Shown in pieces: positions 17,302 to 26,743 of a DNA stretch of 64,000 nucleotides. Source of the DNA: Pseudomonas mosselii (GTDB taxonomy: Bacteria; Pseudomonadota; Gammaproteobacteria; Pseudomonadales; Pseudomonadaceae); the NCBI RefSeq assembly GCF_019823065.1, contig NZ_CP081966.1, positions 2,697,501-2,761,500 of the forward strand. Direction: 5' to 3'. The position numbers were made by a program, and so were the translations under genes. Position 1 is the first letter of the stretch. Each line of letters begins with the position of its first letter. Below the pieces are notes generated by a model, which did not search any database, had not been told where the DNA came from, and saw only the letters and a list, made by a program, of their open reading frames with translations.

Positions 17302-18362
17302 ACCGCCCTCCGTTTATCTGGCTGCTCGCCCAGGGGCGCCGCTTCGCTGGCGGCGGGCGAGTGGTAGCTCTTGAACCAGGCGACAAAGCGCCCGAGCCCT
17401 TCATCAAGGCCTATCTGTGGGGTGAAACCGGTGACCCTGGCCAGCGCGCTGGCGTCGGCGCAGGTGGCCAGCACATCGCCTGGCTGCAGCGGCAGCAGCT
17501 CGATCACCGCGTTGCGCTGCAGGTGTTTTTCCAGCAGGGCCAGGTAGTCGAGCAGCTCCACCGGGCGCTGCCCGCCGATGTTGTACAGGCGCCAGGGCGC
17601 GTGGCTGCTGGCCGGGTCCGGGGCGAACGCGTCCCACTGCGGGTCGGCGACCGGGGGCAGGGGGATCAGCCGCACCAGGCTTTCGACGATGTCGTCGATG
17701 TAGGTGAAGTCGCGCTGGTGACGGCCATGGTTGAACAGCTGGATCGGCCGACCTTCGCTGATCGCCTTGGCGAACTGCATCGGCGACATGTCCGGGCGGC
17801 CCCAGGGGCCGTACACGGTGAAGAAGCGCAGGCCGCTGCAGGGAATGCCATAAAGGTGGCTGTAGCTGTGGGCCATGGCCTCGTTGGCCTTCTTGGTGGC
17901 GGCATACAGCGACAGCGGGTGGTCCACTGGGTCCTCCACCCGATAGGGCGTCTGCTGGTTGGCCCCATAGACCGAGCTGGAGGAGGCGTACAGCAGGTGC
18001 TTGACCGGGTGGCGGCGGCAACCTTCGAGAATGTTGAGAAAACCGGCCAGGTTGCTGTCCAGGTAGGCCTGAGGGTTCTGCAGCGAGTAGCGCACGCCGG
18101 CCTGGGCCGCCAGGTGCACCACCACCTCCGGGCGCTCGCTGGCGAACAGCCGGGCCATGCCGTCGCGGTCGCCCAGGTCCAGGCAGTGCAGCGGAAAGTC
18201 GCCGACAGTCTGCCGTACCCAGTGCACGCGGGCGTGTTTGAGCGCCGGCTCGTAGTAGTCGTTGAAGTTGTCCAGGCCCACCACCTGGTGCCCCTCGAGC
18301 AGCAGCTGGCGGCAGGTGTGGGCGCCGATGAAACCGGCCGCGCCGGTCACCAGCACCTTCAT
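17298..18362 (-). CDS. NAD-dependent epimerase, probable UDP-glucuronate 4-epimerase
   Basis: A 354-residue extended short-chain dehydrogenase. It has the Rossmann motif VTGAAGFIGAH, the NFNDYY segment typical of UDP-glucuronate 4-epimerases, YASSSSVYG and the YAATK active-site tyrosine/lysine (SLYAATKKANE), and the GRPDMSPM segment typical of UDP-glucuronate 4-epimerases. It would convert UDP-glucuronate to UDP-galacturonate. The start at 18362 gives the Rossmann motif at the N-terminus and an ATGA overlap with ugd. Pairing with ugd predicts glucuronate and/or galacturonate in the polymer. Confidence 0.9.
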   Translation of the reverse strand: MKVLVTGAAGFIGAHTCRQLLLEGHQVVGLDNFNDYYEPALKHARVHWVRQTVGDFPLHCLDLGDRDGMARLFASERPEVVVHLAAQAGVRYSLQNPQAYLDSNLAGFLNILEGCRRHPVKHLLYASSSSVYGANQQTPYRVEDPVDHPLSLYAATKKANEAMAHSYSHLYGIPCSGLRFFTVYGPWGRPDMSPMQFAKAISEGRPIQLFNHGRHQRDFTYIDDIVESLVRLIPLPPVADPQWDAFAPDPASSHAPWRLYNIGGQRPVELLDYLALLEKHLQRNAVIELLPLQPGDVLATCADASALARVTGFTPQIGLDEGLGRFVAWFKSYHSPAASEAAPLGEQPDKRRAV

Positions 18363-19708
18363 GGCGCGTCCGCCTGCGGGGCGATTTGGCGCAGGCCGAT
18401 GCCGCTGTAGTGCAGGCCGTGGGCGGCGACCTGCTCGGGGTTGTACAGGTTGCGGCCATCGACGATCACCCGCTCGCGCAGCTTGCTGGCCAGCATCGAA
18501 AAATCGACCACGCGGAAGTTCTTCCACTCGGTGCAGATCACCAGGGCGTCGGCGTCCTGCAAGGTGTCGTCGCGGGTGGCGCACAGTTGCAGGTCGTCCC
18601 GGTAGCCGTACAGGCGCCGGCATTCATCCATGGCCTCGGGGTCGTAGGCGCGCACCGTGGCGCCTTCGGCCCACAGGGCTTCCATCAGGTAACGGCTGGG
18701 GGCCTCGCGCATGTCGTCGGTGTTGGGCTTGAAGGCCAGGCCCCACAGGGCAATGGATTTACCGGCCAGACCAGCCAGGCGCTGCTTGAGCTTGGCGAAC
18801 AGGATGCGCCGCTGTTGATCGTTGACCTCGTGGACGCTTTGCAGCAGACGCAACGGCATGCCGCTGTGGGCAGCGGTGTGTAGCAGGGCCTTGATGTCCT
18901 TGGGGAAGCATGAACCGCCGAAACCGCAGCCCGGATAGATGAAGTGGTAGCCGATGCGCGGGTCGGAGCCGATGCCGCGCCGCACCGCCTCGATATCGGC
19001 GCCCAGGTGTTCGCTGAGGTTGGCCAGCTCGTTCATGAAGCTGATGCGGGTGGCGAGCATGGCGTTGGCGGCGTACTTGGTCAGCTCGGCGCTACGGTTG
19101 TCCATGAACATCAGTTTTTCGTGGTTGCGGCAGAACGGCGCGTACAGTTCCGCCAGCTGCTCATGGGCCACTTCGTCGAGGGTGCCGACGATGATCCGGT
19201 CCGGGCGCATGCAGTCGGCCAGGGCGCTGCCTTCCTTGAGGAACTCGGGGTTGGACACCACGCGCGCGTGCAACTGGCTTTTGCCCAGGCGCTGCAGTTC
19301 GTCGCGGGCCAGGGCCATGACCTGATCGGCGGTGCCCACCGGCACGGTGGACTTGATGATCAGGGTATGGTCGGTCTCCATCAGCGCGGCGATCTGCCGG
19401 GTGACGTTGAGCACGTGGCTGAGGTCGGCCGAGCCGTCCTCGTCGGGCGGCGTGCCGACGGCGATGAAGATCAGCTCGGCGTGGCTGACCGCGTCGCTGG
19501 CCTGGGTGCTGAACAGCAGGCGGCCTTCCCTGATGTTGTCCTCGAGCAGGTCCGACAGACCCGGCTCGCTGATCGGCGGCACGCCCTGGCGCAACTGGTT
19601 GATCTTGTGGGTATCGACATCCACGCACAGGACCCTGTGACCGACGTCCGCCAGGGCTGCTGCCTGTACCAGTCCGACATAACCGGTGCCAAAAACGCTC
19701 ACGTCCAT
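18359..19708 (-). CDS. ugd: UDP-glucose 6-dehydrogenase
   Basis: A 449-residue enzyme with FGTGYVGLVQAAALADVGH at the N-terminus (NAD binding), STVPVGTADQV, NPEFLKEGSA, and GCGFGGSCFPKDIKAL with the catalytic cysteine. It also has LWGLAFKPNTDDMREAPS. It oxidises UDP-glucose to UDP-glucuronate with two NAD+. It is the first gene of the exopolysaccharide operon, so the promoter should lie in 19709–20092. Confidence 0.96.
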   Translation of the reverse strand: MDVSVFGTGYVGLVQAAALADVGHRVLCVDVDTHKINQLRQGVPPISEPGLSDLLEDNIREGRLLFSTQASDAVSHAELIFIAVGTPPDEDGSADLSHVLNVTRQIAALMETDHTLIIKSTVPVGTADQVMALARDELQRLGKSQLHARVVSNPEFLKEGSALADCMRPDRIIVGTLDEVAHEQLAELYAPFCRNHEKLMFMDNRSAELTKYAANAMLATRISFMNELANLSEHLGADIEAVRRGIGSDPRIGYHFIYPGCGFGGSCFPKDIKALLHTAAHSGMPLRLLQSVHEVNDQQRRILFAKLKQRLAGLAGKSIALWGLAFKPNTDDMREAPSRYLMEALWAEGATVRAYDPEAMDECRRLYGYRDDLQLCATRDDTLQDADALVICTEWKNFRVVDFSMLASKLRERVIVDGRNLYNPEQVAAHGLHYSGIGLRQIAPQADAP

Positions 19709-20092
19709 GCGCGGTGCCTCGTATGGATGAGTAAGGGAGATGAAACAGTGGTGTGAATTGGGTATAGCTCAGCCCGGTGGAATTGCGTCAAAGCAATGGC
19801 ATGTTTCGTCGAATTTACAGACCCTGGTGAAACGGGCGATCTGCCACCAACCCGTTGCCAATCCGTGTGTTAGCGCGCATAGCTAGTGGCAATTGGCCGT
19901 TCGATGAACCGATGAACGGTTCAATGTAGCGGAATAAGCGGGTTTCAGGCGATAGAGAGAATCAACAGCAACTTGCGTTAGGTGCCAGATTCCGGTGTCG
20001 GTATGTCGTCGGAATTTTGACTTTTTTGCGTTGTGGTTTGTTTCACAGCTGCTACGGTTTGAGAAGATTTCCATGACTGGAGTGGCCGAAAC
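19709..20092. promoter_or_regulatory. Divergent promoter region between EPS operon and sulfatase-fold gene
   Basis: 384 bp without a gene and more AT-rich than its surroundings. It must hold the promoter of the minus-strand EPS operon and of the plus-strand gene at 20093. A GAACCG…CGGTTC inverted repeat lies at 19906–19922 and a TTGACT hexamer at 20017–20022 without a convincing partner. No ops/JUMPstart GGCGGTAG was found on either strand. No RNA gene was recognised. Confidence 0.5.
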
Positions 20093-21802
20093 ATGCGCGG
20101 ATGGATCAAGCTCTTGCTGTTGCTCGTCTATCTGGCCAGCTTTCATGCCTATTACCGCGAACGCATAGAAGCGCTGGGTATTGGCCTGCCCCTTGTGCTG
20201 TACCTGGGGGTGTTCGCGCTGTTGGCGCTGGCCCTGCTGCTGACGGCGTTCACCCGCCCCGGCTGGTTGCGCTGGGCGCTGGCGCTGGCGTTTACAATCA
20301 GCGCGATCTTTCTCGACGCTTATAACCGCATCACCGACGCCTATCTGACCTATAGCGCATTCGTGTCCATGGTCTATGCCGGCGCTTTCGTCCAGGAGGC
20401 CCTGCAGCAATACCACTACGCAATTACCCTGGCCGCGGCGCGAGCGCTGTTGCTGCTGTTTGGCCTTGGCTTGCGTCCGGGGCCGACCCCGTGGTTGCCA
20501 AGGTTGTTGCCACCCGTGGCGCCGGTGCTGGGCCTGCTGGTACTGATCGCCATCCTGTTCGTGCGCGCCGGCGAGGGCGCACGGGGTCTGCCGGTGATGT
20601 ACACGCCGCTGGCCTACCTGAGCCTGTTCGGCTACGAGACCCTGCACGACCATGTCGGGCCGCGCCAGCCAGTGAGTCTGGCCCAGTCGGGGCCGGCGAT
20701 GGCGCGGGATATCGTGCTGCTGATCGACGAGAGCATCTCGGGTAACTACCTGGACCTGAACACTCCGGCCGGGGTCACCAGCCACCTGGCCCAGGCCCAG
20801 CCGGGCGTTTCCATCGTCAACTTCGGCTATGCCGCGTCCATCGCCAACTGCAGCGCCGACACCAACGTCACCCTGCGCTACGGTGGCACCCGCGGTGATT
20901 ACCTGCGCATCAACTCGACCCAGCCGTCGATCTGGCAGTACGCCAAACGCGCGGGCCTGGGAACGGTGTACATCGATGGCCAGCGCACGGGCGGCAACCT
21001 GCAGAACCTGATGACCGAGACCGAGAAGCGCGATATCGACCAGTTCATCCAGTTTGACGACACCCCCGTGGTGCAACGCGACATGGCGGCGCTGGAGCGG
21101 CTGGTGGCGCTGCTCAAGGACGGCAAGCCGCAGCTGATCGTGGTGAACAAGGTCGGCGCCCACTTCCCGGTGCACGACAAGTACCCGGACGACTTCCTCA
21201 AGTATCAGCCGGCCTTGCCACGGGGGCGCTACGTCGATATCGCCGACACCGGCACCCGCGATGGCTTCGATGGCCGGGCCCAGGACTGGGTGCTGTACCG
21301 CAATGCCTACCAGAACACCGTGTTGTGGAATGTCGGCGAGTTCTTCCGCCGGCTGTTCGCCGAGGGCGACCTCAGCCAGGCCGTGGTGCTCTATACCTCA
21401 GATCACGGCCAGGATTTGCATGAGCGCGGCAACCCCGGCCTGAACACCCATTGCGACAGCGATCCGGTACCCGAAGAAGGCCTGGTGCCGTTGGTGGTGA
21501 TCCAGGGCGAGGGCCTGCGCACGCTGGACTGGCAGGCTCACCTGCCGGCCAACCGCAACGCCTCCAGCCATTACAACCTGTTCCCCACGCTGCTCAAGCT
21601 GATGGGCTATGACGGCACGGCCGTGAGCGCGCTCTACGGCCGTTCGCTGGACATGCCGACGGATGACCCGTTTACCTTCAACGTGCGCTTCAATGCGCGG
21701 TTGGGGGCCAAGCCGGACTTTCGCCATATCGACCTCGGGCAGGTGGTCACGCCCGCCAGTGTCCTGGCGGGGCAGCCGATGCCGGTGGGCAAGGCTGACT
21801 AG
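20093..21802 (+). CDS. Inner-membrane sulfatase/phosphoethanolamine-transferase-fold protein
   Basis: A 569-residue protein with about five N-terminal transmembrane helices (to roughly residue 170) and a periplasmic alkaline-phosphatase-like domain. Motifs are DIVLLIDESISGNYLDL (metal site), a nucleophile region IANCSADTNVTLRYGG and YTSDHGQDLHERG (metal site), as in the EptA/OpgE/sulfatase superfamily. These enzymes usually transfer phosphoethanolamine or phosphoglycerol to lipid A or glycans. It is divergent from the EPS operon across 384 bp, so it may modify the polymer or envelope, but that is inference. Confidence 0.8.
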   Translation: MRGWIKLLLLLVYLASFHAYYRERIEALGIGLPLVLYLGVFALLALALLLTAFTRPGWLRWALALAFTISAIFLDAYNRITDAYLTYSAFVSMVYAGAFVQEALQQYHYAITLAAARALLLLFGLGLRPGPTPWLPRLLPPVAPVLGLLVLIAILFVRAGEGARGLPVMYTPLAYLSLFGYETLHDHVGPRQPVSLAQSGPAMARDIVLLIDESISGNYLDLNTPAGVTSHLAQAQPGVSIVNFGYAASIANCSADTNVTLRYGGTRGDYLRINSTQPSIWQYAKRAGLGTVYIDGQRTGGNLQNLMTETEKRDIDQFIQFDDTPVVQRDMAALERLVALLKDGKPQLIVVNKVGAHFPVHDKYPDDFLKYQPALPRGRYVDIADTGTRDGFDGRAQDWVLYRNAYQNTVLWNVGEFFRRLFAEGDLSQAVVLYTSDHGQDLHERGNPGLNTHCDSDPVPEEGLVPLVVIQGEGLRTLDWQAHLPANRNASSHYNLFPTLLKLMGYDGTAVSALYGRSLDMPTDDPFTFNVRFNARLGAKPDFRHIDLGQVVTPASVLAGQPMPVGKAD

Positions 21803-21804
21803 GA

Positions 21805-24051
21805 TCAGAAGTCGATGCTGGCGGAGACCTGCACCGTGCGTGGCGCCCCCAGCCCCAGGCTGGTGAGCAGCGGCATGCCCCAGTAGGCCTTGTTGGTCAC
21901 GTTCTCCACCGTGCCACGGAAGGTCACAGGATGGTCGGCCACCTGCAACCGGTAGCGGGCACCGACGTCATATATCGTGTAGCCGGGGATCGACTGGCTG
22001 TTATCGTCGCTGATGTACTGCTTCGATACGGCGGTGGCATTGGCGGTCAGGGTCAGACCATCGAGCAGCGGGGTGTCCCATTCCACACCCAGCTTGCCCT
22101 GCAGTTTCGGCTGGCCGGTGGCGGTCTTGCCTTCCTCGGCGGGATTCTCGGCCTTGGTCACCTTGGGGTCCAGGCGAGCCACGCCGCCCATCAGGCGGAC
22201 ATCGGTCAGCGGGGTACCGAAGAAGCTCCATTCGAGGCCGCGATTACGTTGTTCGCCACCGAAGGAGAACACTTTGGTCACCGGGTCAGTGAAGCTGCTG
22301 GGGCGTTCGATCTGGTAAAGGCTCAGGGTGTGGGCGAAGTCGCCGAGGTCGAGCTTGATGCCGACTTCCCTCTGCTTGGACTTGTAGGGGGCGAACACCT
22401 GGCCTGCGTTGGGCGCGGTAATCGGGGCGATGGCACCCTTGCTCAGGCCTTCGATGTAGTTGGCATACAGCGACACTTCGTCAGCGACCTTGACCAGCAC
22501 TGCCGCCGCTGGCGTCGTGGCGCTTTCGTTGTAGCGTGTGGTGTGCGCGCCGGTGCTGACGTTGAAACTGTCGCTCAGCACCTGCTGGCGGCGCACGCCC
22601 AGGGTCAGCTGCAGGCGTTCGTCGAGGAACGACAGGGTGTCGGCCACTCCGTAGCTGCTCAGGCGCGACTCGGTATGGGCGATGGCCGGGTAGCTCCTGG
22701 CGGCCTCCGGTCCCCAGACCGGGTGGTAGATATTGTTGATCCACTCGGCCCCCGGGACGTTGCGCCGGCCATAGTCGCGTTGCTTGTCGGAGTAGTGCGT
22801 GGCGTTGAGCGACCACTGATGGCCCACGCCGAAGGTGTCGAAATGGCCGCGCACGCCGGCTTCTCCCGAGGTCTTCTTCAGGTCGATCTTCAACTGGCCC
22901 ATGTTCGTCTCCATATCCCCGGCGGTGTTGAACACTTCGGCGAGCATGGTGCCGCTGTAGGCATAGTCGGTCTTGCTGGTGCCGGCCGCGGCATAGGCCG
23001 TGAGGTTGTCGTTGAGGTCATATTCGCCGCGCACGATCACGCCCTTGTCGCGGGTCTGGACGAAGCCCCAGTTCGGGTTGAGCAGGGTCTCGGACTTAGG
23101 CGGCCTGGGCACCGGCACGCCCGCGGCCAGGCCGATGCCGCGGTTCTGGCCCCTGACCCGGTCCTCGCTTTCGTACAGGTCGGCGGACAGGCGCGCCCGC
23201 TCGCCGCGCCAGTCGAGGCCCAGGGCATTGAGCTCGGCCTTCATCCGCTGATGGTCGGTTGCTGTATCACCGTCGCGATAGACGCTGTTGAAGCGCACGC
23301 CGAACTGCTGCTGCTCACCGAAGCGGCGGCCGACGTCGAGGTGACCGCCGAACTGTGCGTCGGACATGTAGGTGGTGGTGATCCGCGTCAAAGATTCGGC
23401 ACCCGCGCGCTTGGGCACCAGGTTGATGCTGCCGGCCACCGAGCCGCCCGGCGGCATGCCGTTGAGCAGGGCGGAGGGCCCTTTGAGCACTTCGATGCGC
23501 TCGTACATCTCCGGCGAGATCCGGTAGTAGGGCGCCATGCCGTACAGGCCGCCGATGCTCACATCGCTGATGTTGGAGTTGAAGCCACGGATCGAGTAGT
23601 TCTCGCTGTAGGTACCCTTCAGGCCGTTGCTGAACACGGCGGGATCGGTCGCGGCAATCACGTCGGTGATGGTCTGCGCCTGGGTGTCCTGGATGTATTG
23701 GTCGGTGTAGCTGATGGTGCTGAACGGCGTCTCCATGAAGTCCTTGTTGCCCAACAGGCCGACCCGTCCGCCCGAGGCCACCTGGCCGCCGGCATAGGCG
23801 GGGGGCAATGCGCTCGGGGCGTCGAGGTTGCCCTCGACCCGGGTCTCGGTCAGCTCCAGGCTGCCATTGGTCTGGCCCTGTCGGGTCTTTTCCACTGCCT
23901 CGGCCTGCTCCACGGTCTGCGCCGCGGTCACGCCCATGGACACGCCGCCCAAGCCGAGGAGCAAGGCCATGTGCACGGCGGTGAAGGTGCGATTGAGGTC
24001 GAAGTGGGGCACAGCCGGCTGCTGCACCGGGCTGACACGCTGTTGCGACAT
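21805..24051 (-). CDS. TonB-dependent siderophore receptor
   Basis: A 748-residue outer-membrane receptor. It has an atypically long N-terminal region with a hydrophobic stretch (MALLLGLGGVSMGVTAA), a plug domain (TITDVIAATDPAVFSNG, YSIRGFNSNISDVSIGG, IEVLKGPSALLNGMPPGGSVAG) and a barrel ending in the terminal phenylalanine (VSASIDF). There is no FecA-type signalling extension. The plug matches hydroxamate-type (FhuA/FoxA-like) receptors, though the ligand cannot be fixed. A Fur-like box lies 73 nt upstream of the start. No sigma/anti-sigma pair is nearby. Confidence 0.92.
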   Translation of the reverse strand: MSQQRVSPVQQPAVPHFDLNRTFTAVHMALLLGLGGVSMGVTAAQTVEQAEAVEKTRQGQTNGSLELTETRVEGNLDAPSALPPAYAGGQVASGGRVGLLGNKDFMETPFSTISYTDQYIQDTQAQTITDVIAATDPAVFSNGLKGTYSENYSIRGFNSNISDVSIGGLYGMAPYYRISPEMYERIEVLKGPSALLNGMPPGGSVAGSINLVPKRAGAESLTRITTTYMSDAQFGGHLDVGRRFGEQQQFGVRFNSVYRDGDTATDHQRMKAELNALGLDWRGERARLSADLYESEDRVRGQNRGIGLAAGVPVPRPPKSETLLNPNWGFVQTRDKGVIVRGEYDLNDNLTAYAAAGTSKTDYAYSGTMLAEVFNTAGDMETNMGQLKIDLKKTSGEAGVRGHFDTFGVGHQWSLNATHYSDKQRDYGRRNVPGAEWINNIYHPVWGPEAARSYPAIAHTESRLSSYGVADTLSFLDERLQLTLGVRRQQVLSDSFNVSTGAHTTRYNESATTPAAAVLVKVADEVSLYANYIEGLSKGAIAPITAPNAGQVFAPYKSKQREVGIKLDLGDFAHTLSLYQIERPSSFTDPVTKVFSFGGEQRNRGLEWSFFGTPLTDVRLMGGVARLDPKVTKAENPAEEGKTATGQPKLQGKLGVEWDTPLLDGLTLTANATAVSKQYISDDNSQSIPGYTIYDVGARYRLQVADHPVTFRGTVENVTNKAYWGMPLLTSLGLGAPRTVQVSASIDF

Positions 24052-24123
24052 GCTGGAGTCCTTTCGATTCGCAAGTGAGTGAAGGCATTCACTAGGGATT
24101 CCGAATCAGAAGGGAAAAACCTC

Positions 24124-24142
24124 AATGAAAATCATTGGCATT
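24124..24142. promoter_or_regulatory. Probable Fur box upstream of the TonB receptor
   Basis: AATGAAAATCATTGGCATT resembles the Fur consensus of repeated AATNATNATT half-sites, with the core GAAAATCATT. It sits between the receptor start (24051) and the LysR gene stop (24159), a sensible place for iron-dependent repression of the receptor. Confidence 0.65.
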
Positions 24143-24158
24143 TGTCGCGTGTCGACGA

Positions 24159-25103
24159 TTACCCCGGGAGTGCCAAGGGATGCAGGGCGCGGAATCCCAA
24201 CGCTTCTTCCACCAACCAGTCATGCACCGCCCGCGCGCCAGGCTGGCTCAGCCCGCCCGGCGGATACAGCAGTACATAGCGCTTGTGGTTGGCGATCGGC
24301 ACCCCGAACGGCACGATCAGCGCGCCGCGCTCCAGCTCGTCGTTGAGCAGGGTGCGTCGGGCGATGGCCACGCCGACACCGGCAATGGCCGCTTCGATGG
24401 TCAGGTGGTTGCGGTTGAAGGTGTGCCCACGACGCACATCCAGCCCGCCAGCGCCGATACCGTCAAGGTAGAACTCCCATTCGGCGTACTCCGAGCTGCC
24501 ACGCCAGGCGGTGATGTCGTGCAGCAGCGGGTAGTGAGCCAGGTCCGCCGGCCCGTGCAGGGGCGGGCGGCCGCGCAGCAGGGCAGGCGAGCAGACCGGA
24601 AAGATCTGCTCGTCCAGCAGCGGGGTGGAGAGCATGCCCGGGTAGCTGCCGTCGTTGAGGTCGATGGCCAGGTCGAAGTCTTCCGGGTGCAACGCCTGGT
24701 TGCTGTCCTCGGCCACCAGGCGCAGTTCGATATCCGGGTAGCGCTGCTGGAAGCGCGGCAGGCGCGGTGTCAGCCACTTGGCCAGGAACGACGGGATCGA
24801 GCGCAGGCGCAGGGTGCCGCGGATTTCGCCGGCATCCAGGCGCAGCAGCTCGGCCTCGATGCTGCCGTAGGCCTCGGCCACGGTCTGCGCCAGGCGCTGG
24901 CCTTCGGCCGACAGCTCGACGCCGCGGGCGCGGCGCAGGAACAGGCGAAAGCCCAGGCGCTCCTCGAGCTGGCGCATCTGCTGGCTGACCGCGCCGGGGG
25001 TGATGTGCAGCTCCTCGGCGCAGCGGGTGAACGACAGGTGCCGCGCCGCACAGGAGAACACGTGCAGCCAGACGAACACCTGGCCGTTGAGCGGGCCTTT
25101 CAT
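24159..25103 (-). CDS. LysR-family regulator (GcvA/DsdC-like), likely serine-responsive
   Basis: A 314-residue LysR protein. The HTH is at about residues 20–40 (LSFTRCAEELHITPGAVSQQMRQLEERLG), followed by a substrate-binding domain with the GcvA-group segment AEDSNQALHPEDFDLAIDL and VGVAIARRTLLNDELERG. It is divergent from the L-serine ammonia-lyase gene over 146 bp, the usual arrangement for a LysR activator, so serine or a related amino acid is the likely inducer. The downstream neighbour, the TonB receptor, is unrelated. Confidence 0.88.
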   Translation of the reverse strand: MKGPLNGQVFVWLHVFSCAARHLSFTRCAEELHITPGAVSQQMRQLEERLGFRLFLRRARGVELSAEGQRLAQTVAEAYGSIEAELLRLDAGEIRGTLRLRSIPSFLAKWLTPRLPRFQQRYPDIELRLVAEDSNQALHPEDFDLAIDLNDGSYPGMLSTPLLDEQIFPVCSPALLRGRPPLHGPADLAHYPLLHDITAWRGSSEYAEWEFYLDGIGAGGLDVRRGHTFNRNHLTIEAAIAGVGVAIARRTLLNDELERGALIVPFGVPIANHKRYVLLYPPGGLSQPGARAVHDWLVEEALGFRALHPLALPG

Positions 25104-25249
25104 TGTTTAGTCCTGCTAAAGGCTTATGTAGGAAGTTTCGTTGGTCAAGCTGGCCTGAGCGCGGCAGTATCGCGCAACTTGGCAATACCGCTCAAATTTT
25201 CCAGAGAGCCGTGGCACATCGTAAACGGTTGTCACGGCCAGGCATTAGC

Positions 25250-26626
25250 ATGGCTATCAGTGTTTTCGACCTTTTCAAGATTGGCATCGGCCCATCCAGC
25301 TCCCACACCGTCGGCCCCATGCGCGCGGCGGCGACCTTCGCCCAGGCCTTGCGTGAGCGCGGCCTGCTGGTCCAGGTGCGGCGGGTCGAGGTGCGTCTCT
25401 ACGGCTCGCTGTCGGCCACCGGTGTTGGTCACGCCACGGACCGTGCCTGCCTGCTGGGGTTGATGGGCCAGTGGCCGGACCGCATCGACCCGCACAGTAT
25501 CGAGCCACGCATCGACCAACTGATGCAGGAGCAGTGCCTGATGCTCGATGGCAGCCAGCCGATCGAGTTCCAGTACAGCCGTGACATGCGCCTGCTCGAC
25601 GAGAGCCTGGCCTATCACCCCAACGCGATGACCCTGGAGAGCTTCGACGGGCAGGGCAGCCAGTTCAGCCAGACCTACTTTTCCGTGGGTGGCGGCTTCA
25701 TTGTCGAGGCAAGCGAGATCGACGCCCCGCAGGACGGAGCCAGCCAGGTCGCCTTGCCTTACGAATTCTCCAGCGGCGCCGAGTTGCTGGCCCTGTGCAA
25801 GGCCCACAACCTGAGTGTCAGCCAGTTGATGCTGGCCAACGAATGCGCCTGGCGTCCGCAAAGCGAGGTGCGCGAAGGCCTGCTGAAGATCTGGGCGGCC
25901 ATGGGCGAGTGCGTCGACAACGGTCTGCGCAACGAAGGCATCCTCCCGGGCGGGCTGAAGGTCAAGCGCCGGGCGGCGCGCCTGCACCGCAGCTTGCAGG
26001 AGGTCGGCAAGCCCAACGTGATCGGTTCGACCCTCAGCGCCATGGAGTGGGTCAACCTGTTCGCCCTGGCGGTCAACGAAGAGAACGCCGCCGGCGGGCG
26101 CATGGTCACCGCGCCCACCAACGGCGCGGCTGGGATCATTCCGGCGGTGTTGCACTACTACATGAAGTTCAATCCCGGCGCCTGTGACGACGACGTGGTG
26201 GCGTTCCTCCTGGCCGCCGCCGCGGTGGGCATCCTGTGCAAGAAGAACGCCTCGATTTCCGGTGCCGAAGTGGGCTGCCAGGGCGAGGTGGGCTCGGCCT
26301 GTTCGATGGCCGCCGCAGGCCTGGCCGAGGTACTTGGTGCCACGCCGCCGCAGTTGGAGAACGCCGCCGAGATCGCCCTTGAACACAACCTCGGACTGAC
26401 CTGCGACCCGGTTGGCGGGCTGGTACAGATCCCCTGCATCGAGCGCAACGCGATCGCCGCGGTGAAGGCAATCAACGCCGTGCAGATGGCCCTGCGCGGT
26501 GACGGCGAGCATTTCATCTCCCTCGATCGGGTGATTCGCACCATGCGTGACACTGGCGCGGACATGCACGCCAACTACAAGGAAACCTCCCGCGGCGGCC
26601 TGGCCGTCGCGTTCGTCGAGTGCTGA
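25250..26626 (+). CDS. sdaA: L-serine ammonia-lyase (iron–sulfur, single chain)
   Basis: A 458-residue enzyme that turns L-serine into pyruvate and ammonia. The N-terminus [20 protein letters not shown] is the family hallmark. Cysteines suitable for the [4Fe-4S] cluster occur in [15 protein letters not shown] and [19 protein letters not shown]. The start at 25250 matches the conserved N-terminus; the frame is open further upstream but that part overlaps the divergent promoter. A permease follows after 117 bp, forming a serine uptake-and-use unit. Confidence 0.95.
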   Translation: MAISVFDLFKIGIGPSSSHTVGPMRAAATFAQALRERGLLVQVRRVEVRLYGSLSATGVGHATDRACLLGLMGQWPDRIDPHSIEPRIDQLMQEQCLMLDGSQPIEFQYSRDMRLLDESLAYHPNAMTLESFDGQGSQFSQTYFSVGGGFIVEASEIDAPQDGASQVALPYEFSSGAELLALCKAHNLSVSQLMLANECAWRPQSEVREGLLKIWAAMGECVDNGLRNEGILPGGLKVKRRAARLHRSLQEVGKPNVIGSTLSAMEWVNLFALAVNEENAAGGRMVTAPTNGAAGIIPAVLHYYMKFNPGACDDDVVAFLLAAAAVGILCKKNASISGAEVGCQGEVGSACSMAAAGLAEVLGATPPQLENAAEIALEHNLGLTCDPVGGLVQIPCIERNAIAAVKAINAVQMALRGDGEHFISLDRVIRTMRDTGADMHANYKETSRGGLAVAFVEC

Positions 26627-26743
26627 CACACAAGCGCTTTCCTGGGCGGGACGGCTTCGTGAGAGTGGGCTGTTCCCACAATCCTGATTGAACCTGCAAC
26701 ACCCGCTGTACCTGCGACAAAAACAACTACAAGGCGATACCCA

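Noticed and set aside
19709..20092. ops/JUMPstart element before the EPS operon
   Set aside because: No GGCGGTAG core on the minus strand; RfaH-type control is not supported.
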